The notes below the pieces were generated by a model that ran no database searches, had not been told where the DNA came from, and saw only the letters and a program-made list of their open reading frames with translations. This document shows positions 1 through 11,850 of a stretch of 64,000 nt of DNA, one piece after another. Each line of letters begins with the position of its first letter. Position 1 is the stretch's first letter. The position numbers were made by a program, and so were the translations under genes. Where the stretch lies: assembly GCA_003254925.1 (NCBI GenBank), contig QANZ01029362.1:165784-229783 (forward strand). The letters run 5' to 3'. Source of the stretch: Chamaecrista fasciculata. Taxonomy: Eukaryota > Streptophyta > Magnoliopsida > Fabales > Fabaceae.

Positions 1-28
1 AAGAATTGACAGGGCTGTATGTAATGTA

Positions 29-2343
29 GTGTTCAGGGCAAAATTTCCTCTTGCTTTGATTGTGCATCATGAAATGATTTACAGTGACCACTGCCTCTTG
101 ATGGTTGATTTGTTTCATAAAGTCAGAGGTGGACCTACAAGGTTTCGTTTTGAGAGCTTCTGGATAACTCATCCTGAGTATTCAGAGGTTGTTAGTGAGG
201 GATGGAGTGTTGAGGATGGCCTGGGTCTTTTGGATCTTGCTACTGATGTTACTATCAGGTTAAGAAATTATGAGGATGTATTGAAGAAATGGGGTAAAGT
301 GTAGTTTCCTAATAATAAGAAGGCCATTGAGGAACTGAAGGGTAGGTTGGTTTCTTTAAAACAAGGGGTTTGGTCAGATATGAAGGCTGCTAAAACAGAT
401 TTATTAGTCAGAGAAATTAAAGAGAAGTGGAGGCTTGAGGAGATGTATTGGGGGCAAAGGGCAAGGTTAAATTGGGTGAAGTATGGTGATAAGAATTCCA
501 AGTTCTTTCATCCTGTCACTGTTCAGAGGCGCCAGAGAAATAAAATTGTTAAGATAAAATTGTTTCAGAAGTCATTGTTAATAATATGAAGGACATTCTT
601 CCTGATATTGTATCTGAGCAACAGAGAGCATTTGTGCCTGGGAGAATGATACAGGATAATATTTTTGTTGCCCATGAAGCTTATCACTATTTGAGAATAA
701 AAGGGTGGGTAATAAGGTTGAGGTGGCAATAAAAATGGTTATGAAGAAGGCATATGATCGTATTGAATGGGATTTTTTGGCTGCAGTTCTTTTAAGATTG
801 GGTTTTTGTGAGAGATGGGTTGATTTGATAATGCACTGTGTATCTTCTGTGAACTACAATATGCTACTGGAGGGGAAGATAGTTGCTGATTTGGTCCCTC
901 AGAGAGGATTGAGGCAAGGTGATCCATTGTCACCTTATCTTTTTATTTTGGTGGCTGATGTGTTATCAAGATTGGTGAGTAGGGCTTGTGGTCAGGGTTA
1001 GTTGAAAGGTACCAAGATGGCTAGAGGTTGTCCTGAGCTTTCACATTGCTTCTTTGCAGATGATGCTCTATTCTTCATGAGAGCTTCTGTGGAGAATTGT
1101 ACTGAAATGAGAAGAATCCTTGATGTATACTGTAAGGCCTCAGGTCAAGATGTCAATCTTGAAAAGTCTGGGTTGTTTTTTTTTCCTCTAATGCAAGTCA
1201 AGAGATCAAGGATGATGTGTGTCAGTGCTTGGGGATTGATGATCAGTTGATTCCTGGTATGTACTTGGGACTTCCTGCTGTTTGGGAGAGGTCTAAGGTC
1301 TCTGCTCTCAGGTTGGTGGTTGATAAAGTGAAGAGAAAGATGTGTGGCTGGAAGCAAAAGTTTCTTTCTCAAGCTGGGAGAGAAACCTTGATAAAAGCTG
1401 TGTGTAATGCTGTTCCCTCTTATGCTATGAATTGTTTTAAATTTCCTAAAAGAACTTGTATGGAGCTTGATAGTCTTATTTATGGTTTTTTTTGGGGAAA
1501 GTAGGCTAATGAGGGTAAAATTCATTGGTTAGCTTGGCATAAGCTAACAAAGTCAAAAAGAAGTGGAGGGTTAGGTTTCAGAGATTTTTCTAATTTTAAT
1601 GATGCCTTGTTAGCTAAGCAGGTGTGGAGATTGATGAATAACCCTGATGATATGTGGGCAAAGCAGCTGAAGGGTTTATATTTTCCTAATGGTTGCATTC
1701 TAGATGCTAAGAAGGGTGCACGTGCTTCTTGGGGGTGGTCCAGTTTGCTCGTTGGGAGAGATCTTTTGGCAAAAAATCTAATATGGAGGGTTGGTGATGG
1801 CTCTTGTATCAAAATTTGGGGTGATAAATGGATCCCTGGTATTGTAAATGGTTGTTTGGGTGTGGCTCAGCCTGGTTTGAGTTGTAATTTGCAAATGGTG
1901 AATGAACTTATTGTTGATGGTTGTTAAAATTTGCAGGATCTGAGTCAGTGGATTACTGAGGATGAGTGTAGAGCTATCTTGAGTATCCCTTTGGCCCATA
2001 ACTTTGTAGCTGACAAGATGGTTTGGGCATGTACTAAGAATGAGATTTATACTATAAAGAATGGTTTTTTTTTTTTGCAAAGTCTAGTGAGGATAGAGGC
2101 AGATCTGATGTGGCAAGCTCCTCTTTTTCTTGTTCTGAGAACTTTTGGAAGGTGGTGTGGGGGAGATGCCTGCCTCCTAAAATACAACATTTCTTATGGA
2201 GAGCTTGTTCTGGGGCTCTGGCTACTAAGTTGAACTTGTGTAAAAGAAGATGTGGTCAGGATCCTTTATGTCCTATCTGTTTGTGTGAAGAGGAGTCAGT
2301 TGAGCATTTGTTTTTTGGCTGTCAATGGGCTCAAAGAATCTGA
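29..2343 (+). pseudogene. Broken LINE ORF2: endonuclease end, reverse transcriptase, zf-RVT
   Basis: The fragments read as one LINE ORF2 in several frames. 29-304 holds the C-terminal endonuclease segment. 590-700 encodes an RT finger part resembling the usual SEQQ-AFVPGR-I-DNI motif. 705-1001 holds the A block (KKAYDRIEWDF) and the RQGDPLSPYLF block. 1002-1250 holds the catalytic FADD. 1217-1504 is the thumb with GMYLGLP-like sequence, and 1607-2343 is connection and zinc-finger sequence with the Cys-rich CPIC element. In-frame stops (for example near 301, 1000, 1504 and 1925) and frame changes make it non-functional. The catalytic Asp pair itself is still present. Confidence 0.9.
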
Positions 2344-2382
2344 TTTGGCAGCAATATAAATATCAGAATTAATCTTGGGAAT

Positions 2383-3150
2383 GTGTCAAGCTTTGAGAAA
2401 TGGTGTGAAGACTGGTTTGTGAATAATAATGAGGTTAGTGATGTTGTCAGGTGTTATATTGGCTTTACTTGTTGGCATATCTGGAAGCATAGATGCAGTG
2501 TTGTGTTTGAGCAGATTCCTTTGGATCTTGTTGGGGTTTGTGGGAAAATCAATCATACTGCAACTGAATTCTTACTGGCAAGTGATATCTGTGTTGATAC
2601 TGATACTGCTGTCAGGGTTGCTAGTGATGTATGTGGGAATTGGTCTGCTCCTCCTGCTGGTTGTGTGAAGATTAATATTGATGGGGCTTTTAAGGAAGCT
2701 TCGGGTAAAGGTGGTCTGGGTGTGATTGTTAGAAATGCTGATGGCATGGTGTTAGATGGTTTCTGTGGTCCTTGTAGAGCTTCTTTTGCTTTGATGGTTG
2801 AGGCATTGGCTATGAGGAAGGCTCTTAGAATGGTGGAAAGGTCAGGTTTTGATAATGTTCTGTTGGAGAGTGATTGTAGGGAGTTATTGTTGGCTGTTGA
2901 TGATGGTAGGTGTGATATTGATTGGAGATGTTCAGTGATTGTTAATGATATTATGTGTATGTTGAGATCTTTTGCAAGGGTTTCTTTCTCTCTTGTGAAG
3001 AGAGGTGTCAATTTGGCTACCGACTGGTTGGCCAAGAAAGGTGCTGAGGATATGTGCTCATTGGGTTGGGTGGCATCACCCCCATTTCCTCTTACTGTTA
3101 TTCGTTTGAAGGATGCTGGTTCGGTGGAGGAGGCTACTGGGATAGGATAG
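2383..3150 (+). CDS. LINE-encoded RNase H domain ORF (RVT_3 type), relic
   Basis: This 255-aa open frame is the C-terminal portion of the LINE polyprotein. An N-terminal linker with a conserved Trp-rich IWKHR-like segment is followed by an RNase H fold beginning about residue 95. The acidic residues of the family are visible: Asp in NIDGAF, Glu in VEALAMRKAL and Asp in LESDCREL, with a final Asp in the NLATDWLAKK helix. In plants this domain degrades the RNA of RNA:DNA hybrids during LINE retrotransposition. It is the best preserved part of the element, but it has no host promoter in view and is only a piece of ORF2, so it should not be read as an independent gene. Confidence 0.75.
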   Translation: MSSFEKWCEDWFVNNNEVSDVVRCYIGFTCWHIWKHRCSVVFEQIPLDLVGVCGKINHTATEFLLASDICVDTDTAVRVASDVCGNWSAPPAGCVKINIDGAFKEASGKGGLGVIVRNADGMVLDGFCGPCRASFALMVEALAMRKALRMVERSGFDNVLLESDCRELLLAVDDGRCDIDWRCSVIVNDIMCMLRSFARVSFSLVKRGVNLATDWLAKKGAEDMCSLGWVASPPFPLTVIRLKDAGSVEEATGIG

Positions 3151-3290
3151 CTTTTCTAGTTTTTTTTCTTTTGGTTGTATTCATCTGTCTGGTTTGGTTT
3201 GTTTTTTTTTCCTTTGGTGTTTGTAAACTGGTTTTGGTTTAATGAAATTCATTTTGCTCAAAAAAAAAAAAACCCATGATTGAAAGCCCT

Positions 3291-3315
3291 ATATATATAT
3301 ATATATATATATATA
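3291..3315. repeat. (AT)n microsatellite
   Basis: About 12 AT units directly follow the LINE tail and abut the foldback element at 3316. Confidence 0.95.
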
Positions 3316-3966
3316 AGAAAAAACTGCATATTATTCCCCCTAAACTTTGTATGGTTTTGTCCCCTAAAGTTTCACATGCACCATTTTACTTCTTTAAAAA
3401 AAATTGCTGGTGAAGTTTAACGGAGTGGTTAAGTAATCTTGGACTTGATTGATTCCTTTATCTTAAAATAATTTTATATTTTTAAAATAAAAAAAATGAA
3501 AAACATGTTTGATGATATTAATTTTTTTATTGCTTTTAAATTTTAAAACTCTAAATATTATTTTTAAACTTTTAAAAATAGAGAATTACTTAGATGTATT
3601 CTGAATTCTAAATAAAAAATAAAAAAAAATATTTTTAAAGATGAGAAAATGCACTTTGTTAAACTTCATTGATAAAAAGGAGTAAAATGTTGCAAGTGAA
3701 ACTTCATGGGATCAGCGGGTTTGATCCTAGTAGTAAATAATTTAATATGATTTAAATAAGATAATAAATTTGAAAGTTTAATAATATAACTATTTCTATT
3801 GAAATTGAGAGATTTTTTCACTGTAATTAGATTAGATATGTGACATGGTTCAACTTTAAATTAATTGGAGCGAAATCCCAAAATTTGGGCGGGCAACCAA
3901 CAAAAAACTTTAGGGAGCAAAATGAAATAAGGTCATAGTTTAGGGGGCTAATAAGTAATTTCCCCT
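3316..3966. mobile_element. Foldback MITE-like element with CCCCTAAA-type inverted ends
   Basis: The left end (TATTATTCCCCCTAAACT near 3329) is an inverted counterpart of the right end (near 3940-3966, whose complement contains TTATTAGCCCCCTAAACT). A second, inner inverted pair lies at about 3358-3426 and 3643-3725, so the element may be nested. The flanks (ATATATAAG and ACATATAAT) match at 7 of 9 positions, which would fit a Mutator-type 9-bp duplication but is weak because the left flank is a simple repeat. There is no coding sequence. It ends about 170 bp upstream of the Alba start codon. Confidence 0.6.
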
Positions 3967-4097
3967 ACATATAATAGCATAGATATGAGTAATCAAGAAA
4001 CCACTGGGAATCCATTTCTCTCTTCTGTTATACGCCGAAATTGTTCTTGAATCAAACGGAGAAGAGAGATTTTGCGACGGAAAGATAACTGATTAAC

Positions 4098-4113
4098 GTT
4101 AGGGTTAGGGTTC
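4098..4113 (+). promoter_or_regulatory. Telo-box-like motif upstream of Alba gene
   Basis: GTTAGGGTTAGGGTT lies about 20 bp before the start codon; its complement contains the AAACCCTAA telo-box core. In plants this motif is common just downstream of the TSS in genes for ribosome and translation functions, and it fits an RNA-binding Alba gene. The role here is inference. Confidence 0.5.
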
Positions 4114-4134
4114 TTCGCAATTGTTTAGTCTCAA

Positions 4135-5530
4135 ATGGAAGAAATTACCGAAGGAGTGAACACCATGAACTTGGGTGGAGATTCTCAAAAGAAGAATCGG
4201 ATTCAAGTGTCTAATACCAAGAAGCCTTTATTCTTCTACGTAAATCTTGCCAAGGTTTCACCATCACTCGTTCTTCCTCCTTCGATCTGCATACTGGCTG
4301 TAACTTTTTCATCCAATCGGTTGATAATTCTCTTGTTTATGCGTGTATGCAGAGATACATGCAACAGTACAATGAAGTCGAGCTCTCTGCCCTTGGAATG
4401 GGTAAGCATTTTTCAAAACCCTTTTGTTTTTCTTGTACTATTGCCTCTATATATCTAGATAATGGATGAGGGCACATTTCCGTATTCTAGATAAAGATAA
4501 TATGTTCTGCAAATAACGTATCTTTCCATTGTAGCTATTGAAACTTTCATGGTGGGATATGGCTGTTTTAAGAAATTCTGTGTATGTTGATTAGTGTTGG
4601 AGGAAGTTGTAAGGGAATTTGTTAACTTAGGTTCCCTGAGGGCTGAATGATTGCCTTTCTTGTAATTCCTTTTTGCAATCGCTGACCTCGCAATTGTTCT
4701 TTATTATTCTTCAATTTGTTGTAAGCTGATTATTTATTTATTTTTAATGTTTGATTGTTTAAATTTGACAATTAGAATGAATTTGGATTGGTTAAAATCA
4801 TCCGTGTATGTTTTGCTTTGTCATTGTTAGCAAGAATCTGGCTTGAGTTATCTCTTTTCTTTGATAACGAGTTTCTCATTATTATTGCCGTACTTTTTTC
4901 TTGTTTATTAGCTATTGCCACTGTGGTGACTGTTGCCGAGATTCTGAAAAATAATGGACTGGCTGTTGAGAAGAGTAAGAATATCAACACCCACTTATTG
5001 TTCAAATTTTAACAAGCTATGAAATCCTGTGGTCAAATAAGCTAGTTGTGACTCCTTGTGCAGAGATCATGACTTCAACTGTTGACATCAAGGATGACTC
5101 TAGAGGAAGACCTGTCCAAAAAGCAAAGGTAAAGTATATGAAAATGTGTTAATTCAACTTTATATCATTGCTGTGCAAATTGATCTATAAACGGAGATAT
5201 TGCTTCAAAGTACCTCACCTGGTTTGGGTTTTTGTGCCTCGTATTAATGTTGGCATGTTCTTATCTGTTGCTTCTTGTTTGTCATCTTATTGGCTGAAAG
5301 TCATTGGGCTAAATTACCCTCCTCATTTCTGTATGTGCTTATTTTATACTCATTCGCCTAGTGTTGTTGTTCCAAGTGGGATTTTACTATTTCATGAAGG
5401 TTGGTAGTAGATTGATGATGGTTTTCTTTTGCTTCAGATTGAGATACTTCTGGGAAAGACCGCAAACTTTGATGAGTTAATGGCAGCTGAGACGAAGGAA
5501 AGAGATAATGGAGATGAAGAGCAGAGTTAA
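4135..5530 (+). CDS. Alba-domain DNA/RNA-binding protein (five exons, 129 aa)
   Basis: The exons are 4135-4254, 4353-4401, 4912-4974, 5064-5128 and 5438-5530. All junctions are GT-AG and the chain totals 390 nt, ending at TAA. The protein starts MEEITEGVNTMNLGG and contains the Alba core from about residue 22 to 100. Key segments are RIQVSNTKKPLFFYVNLAK, the RYMQQYNEVELSALGMAI helix, AEILKNNGLAVEK, and the IKDDSRGRP loop, whose basic residues contact nucleic acid in Alba proteins. A short acidic tail (KERDNGDEEQS) follows. Length and sequence match the short plant Alba class (At2g34160/At1g29250 type), small dimeric proteins linked to chromatin, RNase P/MRP-like complexes and RNA binding. The start is the first ATG after the telo-box. 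Confidence 0.93.
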
Positions 5531-6495
5531 AGAGTTGTTGGTATTATCTGGTTTTGACTGTTTTAGATTCATGTTAATTGTCGTGATCTGGATGAATTTG
5601 GTAGCTTGGATAATTTGATTGAGGTTGTGAAACAAGTAAGAAAGTCATTTTTTTTTGTTTTGCTAGATATGCTGATTTTGATGTTACTTGATAATGTGAT
5701 AGTCAATTTTGTTTGTTTTGCTAGATATGTTAAATGTGATGTTACTTTAGAATGTGTATAGTTAGAGGAACTTGTTTAGCCCATTCTATGGAGATTTGTG
5801 GTTGATGTGAATTTTGAGAAAAGCTGCATAGGGTTTATAATTTGATATGTAACTTAATTCCCGAATTAACTTGGAGATTCTTAAACGCTTGTTTTTGGGG
5901 AAGTATCGAGTTTCAAACTGAGTAAAATCTAAAATGATCATAAAACAAACACATGATTTAATAGTCAACCTTTTAAAGTGTCATATATGTTGTATTGGTA
6001 AATTATTTTTTTGTTCGGGTAGTTAAGGGATGATAGCTTAGTTTCCTCTATCTTGCCTCATGGATAAATGATCAATTATTCTGCTTTTAACGTAACCCCT
6101 AGATTAGAAACCGGTAATTCATCAAACCTTGTTGCGTTTTCATTAAGTAATTTAAGGGGGAAGGTAATTTTGGAATTAATTAGATTATTTTATTATAAAA
6201 TTTTGGTTGTTTTAAAGACTAATTATTCTAAAAATTACTTTATCTAAGCACAGCATAAGGGGTAAAAGACTAAAAAACTATTTAAAAAGAAAAAGACGAG
6301 TCTAGTTGGTTTTGTTATGCAAATTAAATGAACTAGCAGGTTTTGTTATTTATATTACAATTTAGATTTTAGAGCATCATTTGTACAAGTGTCCACTTAC
6401 AATGCCTTTGTCAAATCATTCCTCCAAAAGGTTTAAGCTTGCTTGAAATGCTTATCACTCATAATGTTTAGCAATCTAAATTTAAACTTTACATT

Positions 6496-6515
6496 GACAC
6501 ACACACACACACACA
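6496..6515. repeat. (AC)n microsatellite followed by short GA run
   Basis: About nine CA units, followed by GAGAG. Confidence 0.9.
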
Positions 6516-6985
6516 GAGAGTTCAATACTGATATAATATGAACACTGAAACTTAATATAATTGCTACTTTATGTAACAATATGAATAGACCAAACGTATA
6601 TCTTACCTCATTGCCCCAAACTATCTGTTGTTGCACTTATCTTCAAGCTCGAAAGTGTCTTCTAAGAATTCATTCCATTCAAATACAGGTTTAACATATA
6701 TGGTTATTTTAATATTTTTACTTGAATTTTGTGCTCAAATGGTTTTAGATATTGACTTTGTAGGTTGTAACAAGAACGAATCAAGGTGCGCAGTTGTACA
6801 AATCGATATTACTGCAAAGAGGCATCTTTCTTTTTACAAAATAAAGAGAAAGTTCTCATCAAAGCAACAATCTATCAATCATAATTTGAAAGAGAAAGCC
6901 TCCACCTCAAATTTTCAAATATTTACATACAACTCTTGTTTTTTTATAAGAGAAACATATAATTTGGTCTTTAAGTTTGTATTGA

Positions 6986-7111
6986 GTTAATGATTTAGTC
7001 TCTGAATAATAAAAAAATATGAATTTGTCTCAGCGACTGAAGAATTGACAGTAGTGTCTTATTTCAAGATCAATTTGTATTAATGTATTATTCAGAGACT
7101 AAATCATTAAC
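6986..7111. repeat. Perfect 25-bp inverted repeat (small foldback element)
   Basis: 6986-7010 and 7087-7111 are exact reverse complements, around a 76-bp loop. The similarity continues imperfectly outward on both sides (about 6962-7135), as in short MITEs. It lies about 140 bp downstream of the BT1 stop codon. Confidence 0.85.
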
Positions 7112-7272
7112 TTAGTATAAATTAAAGGAGCAAAAATTAAGTTCTCTCTTCTTATAACTAACATTGTGAGCAAACAATTCACTCTACAACCAAGGAAGAA
7201 GAATGTTTTCCCTTCCTTGCCATGAAAAAAAATATTTCCAAAATTATGTTGTGTGGAAAGAATCTAAAGTCG

Positions 7273-10200
7273 TCAGTCTTCTTGTTTCTCAATGAGTATC
7301 TTCTTGCATGCTTCATAGCACATGAAAGAAATACCAGCAGCAGGAATCAGTTTTAACCAGCTTGGTCCCAATCCTCTGTACAGACCCTTAAGGCCTTCCT
7401 TTTCAAGTATGCTCGTAAGAGCGTGAAGCATATTGTGATACTGTCTTCCATTAAGAGCCCCTGCTTGCATGTGCTTTCGAGCTACCTCAAGTGGAAATGT
7501 TGCACTGCTTGATATTGCACTAGAAGCTGATCCAATCAAGAGGGTCATCACATTCCCAACTTCTTCCTTTTTGAAAGCTTTCTTGTATGCTTTTTGCAGT
7601 GTGTCATAAGCAAGATAGTTTGTGGCGGCGTAAGGGATCACGCCGATTATACTTGGGGTGAGGCCTCTATAGAGTTCTGCAGGACCTTCCTCTCGAAGAA
7701 TTCTTGTAAATGCATCTAGAAAGTTCTTGTAGACCCCTCTCTGCAATTAAAGTAGCAGTATAAACACACCAACACAGATGATATAACAATATTTTTATGT
7801 CTCCCCTCATGTCTTATACATGAATTTGTCTCCTTATTTGAAGTATCTGAGCATAGGTAAGACAGGGAGTTCATCAGACCTGAACAGTGAGCCGAGTTTT
7901 GAGTAGCTCTAGAGGGTATGTGCAGAGGGTAGAGCTAACCCCGGCAATAGCACCGGCAATTGATGGAGCTGGAATTGAGAGTTTTGGCTGTTCTCCAGGT
8001 TTAGGAGCCAAATGCTTCTTGACAGTATCATATACAAATAACTGCAGAAATGCTTCTTCCATCAGATGACATAAAAAGCATGTTCAAAAAATAGAAAGAT
8101 AGTGTAGTGTAATTCACGCATTTAACATTCAACATTCAACATTTGTGAGCATAAGAGCTTAATGTACACGAAGTCAAAAGCTCAACAAATTTCGTAAGAT
8201 GTAGATTCTGCCAAGTAAATTCTGCGCAAGTATTGAACATATATGAAAATCCTAATTTTTTTTCAAAAAATATTGATAGCAATGGCTTATCAAGTATCAA
8301 CAACCCTCTTTTGTCAATTTCCAAAGGATAAAACTTCAAATTAGTTTTTATGTAGTTTCTCTCATATTCTTAAACAGAATTATAATGAGGGACTCATAAT
8401 GTTGCATTGTACACATTTTAGTTTTTTATTAGTCTAATCTGAGTACATAGAATGGTGTCAAAACAATACTGAGAGTGAGACAGCGAACAGAGCGAAAATT
8501 GAAGAATGAAGCTTTGCAGTAGTAAAGAGGCTCAAAACTAACCAGTTATAGTTTAAAGATGTAAACCTTATTCTAATGAACTGAAGATGCAGTCTAATCA
8601 CAGGCATCCAAGTTCCTAGTTCAACGAAGGGTTCACTAGACTTTTGTTCTTCTTTAATGAACCACATAAATAGAATGCCAAAATACCAGTGTTTGGATTT
8701 CATTTTTTTTTTTCATTTTCATTAAAAATAAAAAATATCATTGAAAATACATTTGGTATAAATTCTTTAAAAATGTTTCTTGATTGAAAATAACACGTTA
8801 AAAAGATGTTTTTGACATTTTTAAAAATTTATGATATTTTATAAATACGTATAAACACATCAATATCATTAATTGATAATCAAATTAAAAAGTATATAAA
8901 ATTTATAGTTATTCAAATTAACATAATTTAAACATAAATAAGAACAAAATTTTAATTTTATAAAATAAAAATGCTACTTAAATATTAAAAACTTAAAAGT
9001 AAAAATTAGATGTCAAAAACTCATTAGTCTTTGAAATTATAGGTTAAATTCTATTTTAGTCCTTTAATTTTTTTTTTGTTGCTTTTTTGTCTTCAAACTT
9101 TATGACTCGTTTTTTAGTTTAACATGCAATTCCGTCTAATTTATGTTGTTATTTTTGAATTGGACATTTCATGTGAATGATTTCACTCTCACATATAGGG
9201 ATGTACACAAATTCGGTTTGGACCTGATCAATTTGGGTCGGGTCTAAACAAAATTGGGTCGAGCAAACAAATAAAAGGAGGAGAATAGTGTTCGGCCAGG
9301 CTAGGATGAAAAAACCCGGCCTGACCCGGGGTAGGGAGCTGAAAGTGGAGCTGCGAATGCTATTACCAGGAAGAAGACGAACAAAGTAGCATTTACCAGA
9401 TTTACCACTACACCCATTTTGATTTCACGGTTTTAATTGGAATTAGAATTAGGCGTATGAAGTATGAACTATGAAGCACTCTTCTTTTTCCTCTTCCTCA
9501 GGTAAATCTCAGATTACGGATCTTGAATTTGATGAATCAACACTCGATTAGATCCTCAAAACTCAAATAAAAAAAGAAGGATTTCTGCAACCTGGCCCAA
9601 CCCCGGACCGTTCTGACCCGGCCCAATCAAGTCTCGGGTCTGTCGGGTCTTGGGCCGGGCCTGGGTCCAAAATCAGACCCTAAGCATTTTCCAGGCCAGA
9701 TCCAAACCTGCCCCGACCCGTGTACAGCCCGTCACATATGTCCTAATAAATGAATTAGTATAAAAAGAAAAAATTAATAAGATGGAATCAACTACAAAAA
9801 AAAGTTTAGGAAAATTTAGATGATGGAATCAACTACAAAAATAATCAACTACAATTTGTCTTCAGTTTGTAATTTTTTTCTCTTTCTATCAACTATTTAT
9901 TGATATAACTATAAAAATAAGATGGAATCATGGTTAGGGTCAATATAGTCTCAAAAAAAGATTTTATCCTGTAGTTTGAATACCAAGATGAAATCTTGAC
10001 CAGAATGAGAAATAAATTTGTACCTCAATGGCCTTGCTTGGCGCAATTCGGATTACGTTAACAAAATTTCCCCTATACAATCCCTTCCATCCATCAGCTT
10101 CAACAATCGAACGAAACACCTCCGAAGCAGAGCTTCCACAGATTCCAACCATCAAATGCGTCCTTATCGTCTCCAATGGCGCCACCGCAGTTCTCGACAC

Positions 10201-10635
10201 TGCTCCAGCAATTGCTCCACTTATCAATCTCCTTAACGACGGATTCCTAATCTTCAATTTCAACTTCAAACCACCACCACTCTTCTTCTTCTTCTTCTTC
10301 TCCTCTTTCACTACCACAACGCCACCTTCTTCGTCACGAATCAATAATTCTGGAAACATCCAATTTCGAAAGCCAGATTCCGGCATCGCAACGTATTTCA
10401 AGGACGAAATAGCCACACTCAATTTCGTGCCGCTATTATCTCTACTAGCGACGGCTGGAGGTACTGGAGGGTTTGGGGGAATCCCAAATCCAAACCCTGC
10501 CTGACCTACGCTTGCGAACAAGCCGTTCAGACAAGGATTGTTATTCTCAACGGAATCCCTAACAAACTTGATTCCCGAAGAACAGAATACTACATCCTTG
10601 TTCCCACCAGATTCAAGAATTCCTCTACCCATCAT
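7273..10635 (-). CDS. BT1: BT1-type adenine nucleotide transporter, mitochondrial carrier family (413 aa)
   Basis: Three exons on the minus strand, 10635-10024, 8041-7880 and 7740-7273, give 1242 nt in frame with GT-AG junctions. The protein has a roughly 130-residue N-terminal extension, probably a plastid/mitochondrial targeting region, including a Lys run at about 113-118 coded by a CTT/TTC trinucleotide repeat. Three carrier repeats follow, each with the PxExx[K/R] signature: PLETIR (153-158), PLELLK (247-252) and PLEVAR (341-346). Plant BT1/SHS1 proteins move adenine nucleotides (ADP-glucose in cereal endosperm) across plastid or mitochondrial membranes. The APSKAIE/LFVYDT junction and total length fit the BT1 clade. 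Intron 1 is about 2 kb and holds a hAT MITE. Two adjacent ATGs start the ORF. Confidence 0.92.
9197..9731. mobile_element. hAT-type MITE in BT1 intron 1
   Basis: This 535-bp element is bounded by an exact 8-bp duplication, TCACATAT, at 9189-9196 and 9732-9739. Its ends are inverted (AGGGATGTACAC at left, GTGTACAGCCCG at right), with further inverted GGTCGGG/CCCGACC tracts inside. The size, the 8-bp duplication and the GC-rich ends in AT-rich DNA are hAT hallmarks. No transposase is encoded. It sits in the sense strand's intron well away from both splice sites. Confidence 0.88.
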
Positions 10636-11137
10636 TCAATTGGAGATGGAAAGAATTATATGCGAATTCGATGAATAGGTTTGTAGAGAAGAGTTTCGAT
10701 TAGCGAAGAATAGAAGAAGAGTGTGAGGAGAATGAGAATGGAAATGCATGGGCTAAGGCTTAGGTTACTAGAACAAAGAAAGGCGTGGTGGCGTGATAAT
10801 TCATAGGAAGAAGGTCATGGTCGAGTGAGAGGAAGAGGGAAATCCTAAGACTGCCGGCATTGAGAAATTCGACCTGAAATGGCATATTCAGTAATCAATC
10901 AATACACACACACTCTCTCTCTTACTTCTCTCACTATCTATGTATCTATGTATGTTCATATTCATGGGAAGAAGATATGAAGATGAAGATAGAATGATAG
11001 ATGGAGAATAGAGAGTGTATGTGTATGGATGGACTGTGGACTCAGGAATCCACTGGTCTTAATTAACTCACCCATACGTTCCCTTCACTATTTCCACCAA
11101 ACGGTATCAACATATATTTGTTTAATTTTAATATCTT
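10636..11137 (-). promoter_or_regulatory. BT1 upstream region
   Basis: This is the 5' leader and promoter side of BT1 on the minus strand. It contains a CT/CA-rich stretch around 10904-10932. No clear TATA element was identified. Confidence 0.4.
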
Positions 11138-11527
11138 GGCTAAAGTGTACTTTTGGTCCCATAACTTTGGAAAATGTCTCAATTCGGTCCTATAACTTTT
11201 GGTCCCATAACTTTGGCAAAGGTCTCAATTTGGTCCCATAACTTTTTTTGTTGCAATTTTGATCCCATAACTTTTGAAAATGTCTTACTGTTAGTCCCAA
11301 CTCCCAAGCTAATTTTCATCCATTATCTGTCGTTAAAGATGATTTGACATACTGAGTTGGATGATGACGTAACAAATATGAGTGAAGTTATGGGATGAAT
11401 GGAAATTAATTTGGAACCAACGGTGAGACGTTTTCGGAAGTTATGAGACCAAAATTGCAACAAAAAAAGTTATGGGATCAAATTGAGACTTTTACCAAAG
11501 TTATGGGATCAAAAGTGAACTTTAGCC
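11138..11527. mobile_element. Mutator-type foldback MITE, 390 bp
   Basis: It is flanked by an exact 9-bp duplication, TAATATCTT (11129-11137 and 11528-11536). The ends are inverted copies of GGCTAAAGTGTACTTTTGG, and the arms, made of repeated 'GGTCCCATAACTTT' units, can pair over most of the element. It encodes nothing. It is related to the element at 58598-58980. Confidence 0.9.
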
Positions 11528-11692
11528 TAATATCTTTAAATGTATCAAAGCAATGTTCTCAATGAAACAAATAATGAGTCACAAGTTAATTGGTTAGTTG
11601 GTTTAATTGACTAAAGTAATAATAAAATTGGATGATTAATAAATAGTAATTATTTTAAATATATGTAATATACAAAATATACAAATTAGATT

Positions 11693-11735
<43 letters not shown>
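11693..11735. repeat. (TAA)n microsatellite
   Basis: About 13 uninterrupted TAA/ATA units lie between the MITE and the RRS1 3' end. Confidence 0.95.
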
Positions 11736-11850
11736 TTAATATAAATGCTATTTAATAGATGAAGTCATCTTCTACAAAACTTCAAAGCAGTTAGCAAATT
11801 TGTAACACCTAGTGCTAAAACCTCTCTGCAAGTGATATAATTTCCAGCCA

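Larger units (their letters stand above)
1..3272 (+). mobile_element. LINE (non-LTR retrotransposon), degenerate, 5' end outside window
   Basis: The window opens inside a plant L1-type LINE. In order on the + strand there is the end of an endonuclease-like region with an SDH motif near 100, a reverse transcriptase, a zinc-finger RVT region near 2110-2343 and an RNase H domain. It ends in an uninterrupted A run at 3260-3272, the expected 3' tail of target-primed reverse transcription. The coding region has been broken by stops and frame changes, and sequence appears to be missing between the endonuclease/linker part and the RT fingers near 560-590. The first bases do not reach the 5' end, so no target-site duplication can be tested. 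Confidence 0.93.
5531..7272. other. AT-rich intergenic DNA between Alba and BT1
   Basis: This interval holds the 3' flanks of the converging Alba (+) and BT1 (-) genes. I see only an (AC)n microsatellite at 6496-6515 and the inverted repeat at 6986-7111. The short open frames here show no family resemblance. Confidence 0.7.

Noticed and set aside
1145-2080. Minus-strand frames across the first LINE
   Set aside because: Antisense to recognisable RT and zf-RVT sequence.
4098-4113. Interstitial telomere
   Set aside because: Only two or three TTAGGG units, next to a gene start; better read as a telo-box promoter motif.
10018-10504. Plus-strand open frames of 72 and 158 codons opposite BT1 exon 1
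   Set aside because: Antisense shadows of the BT1 coding exon; the Phe run is the complement of the Lys run.
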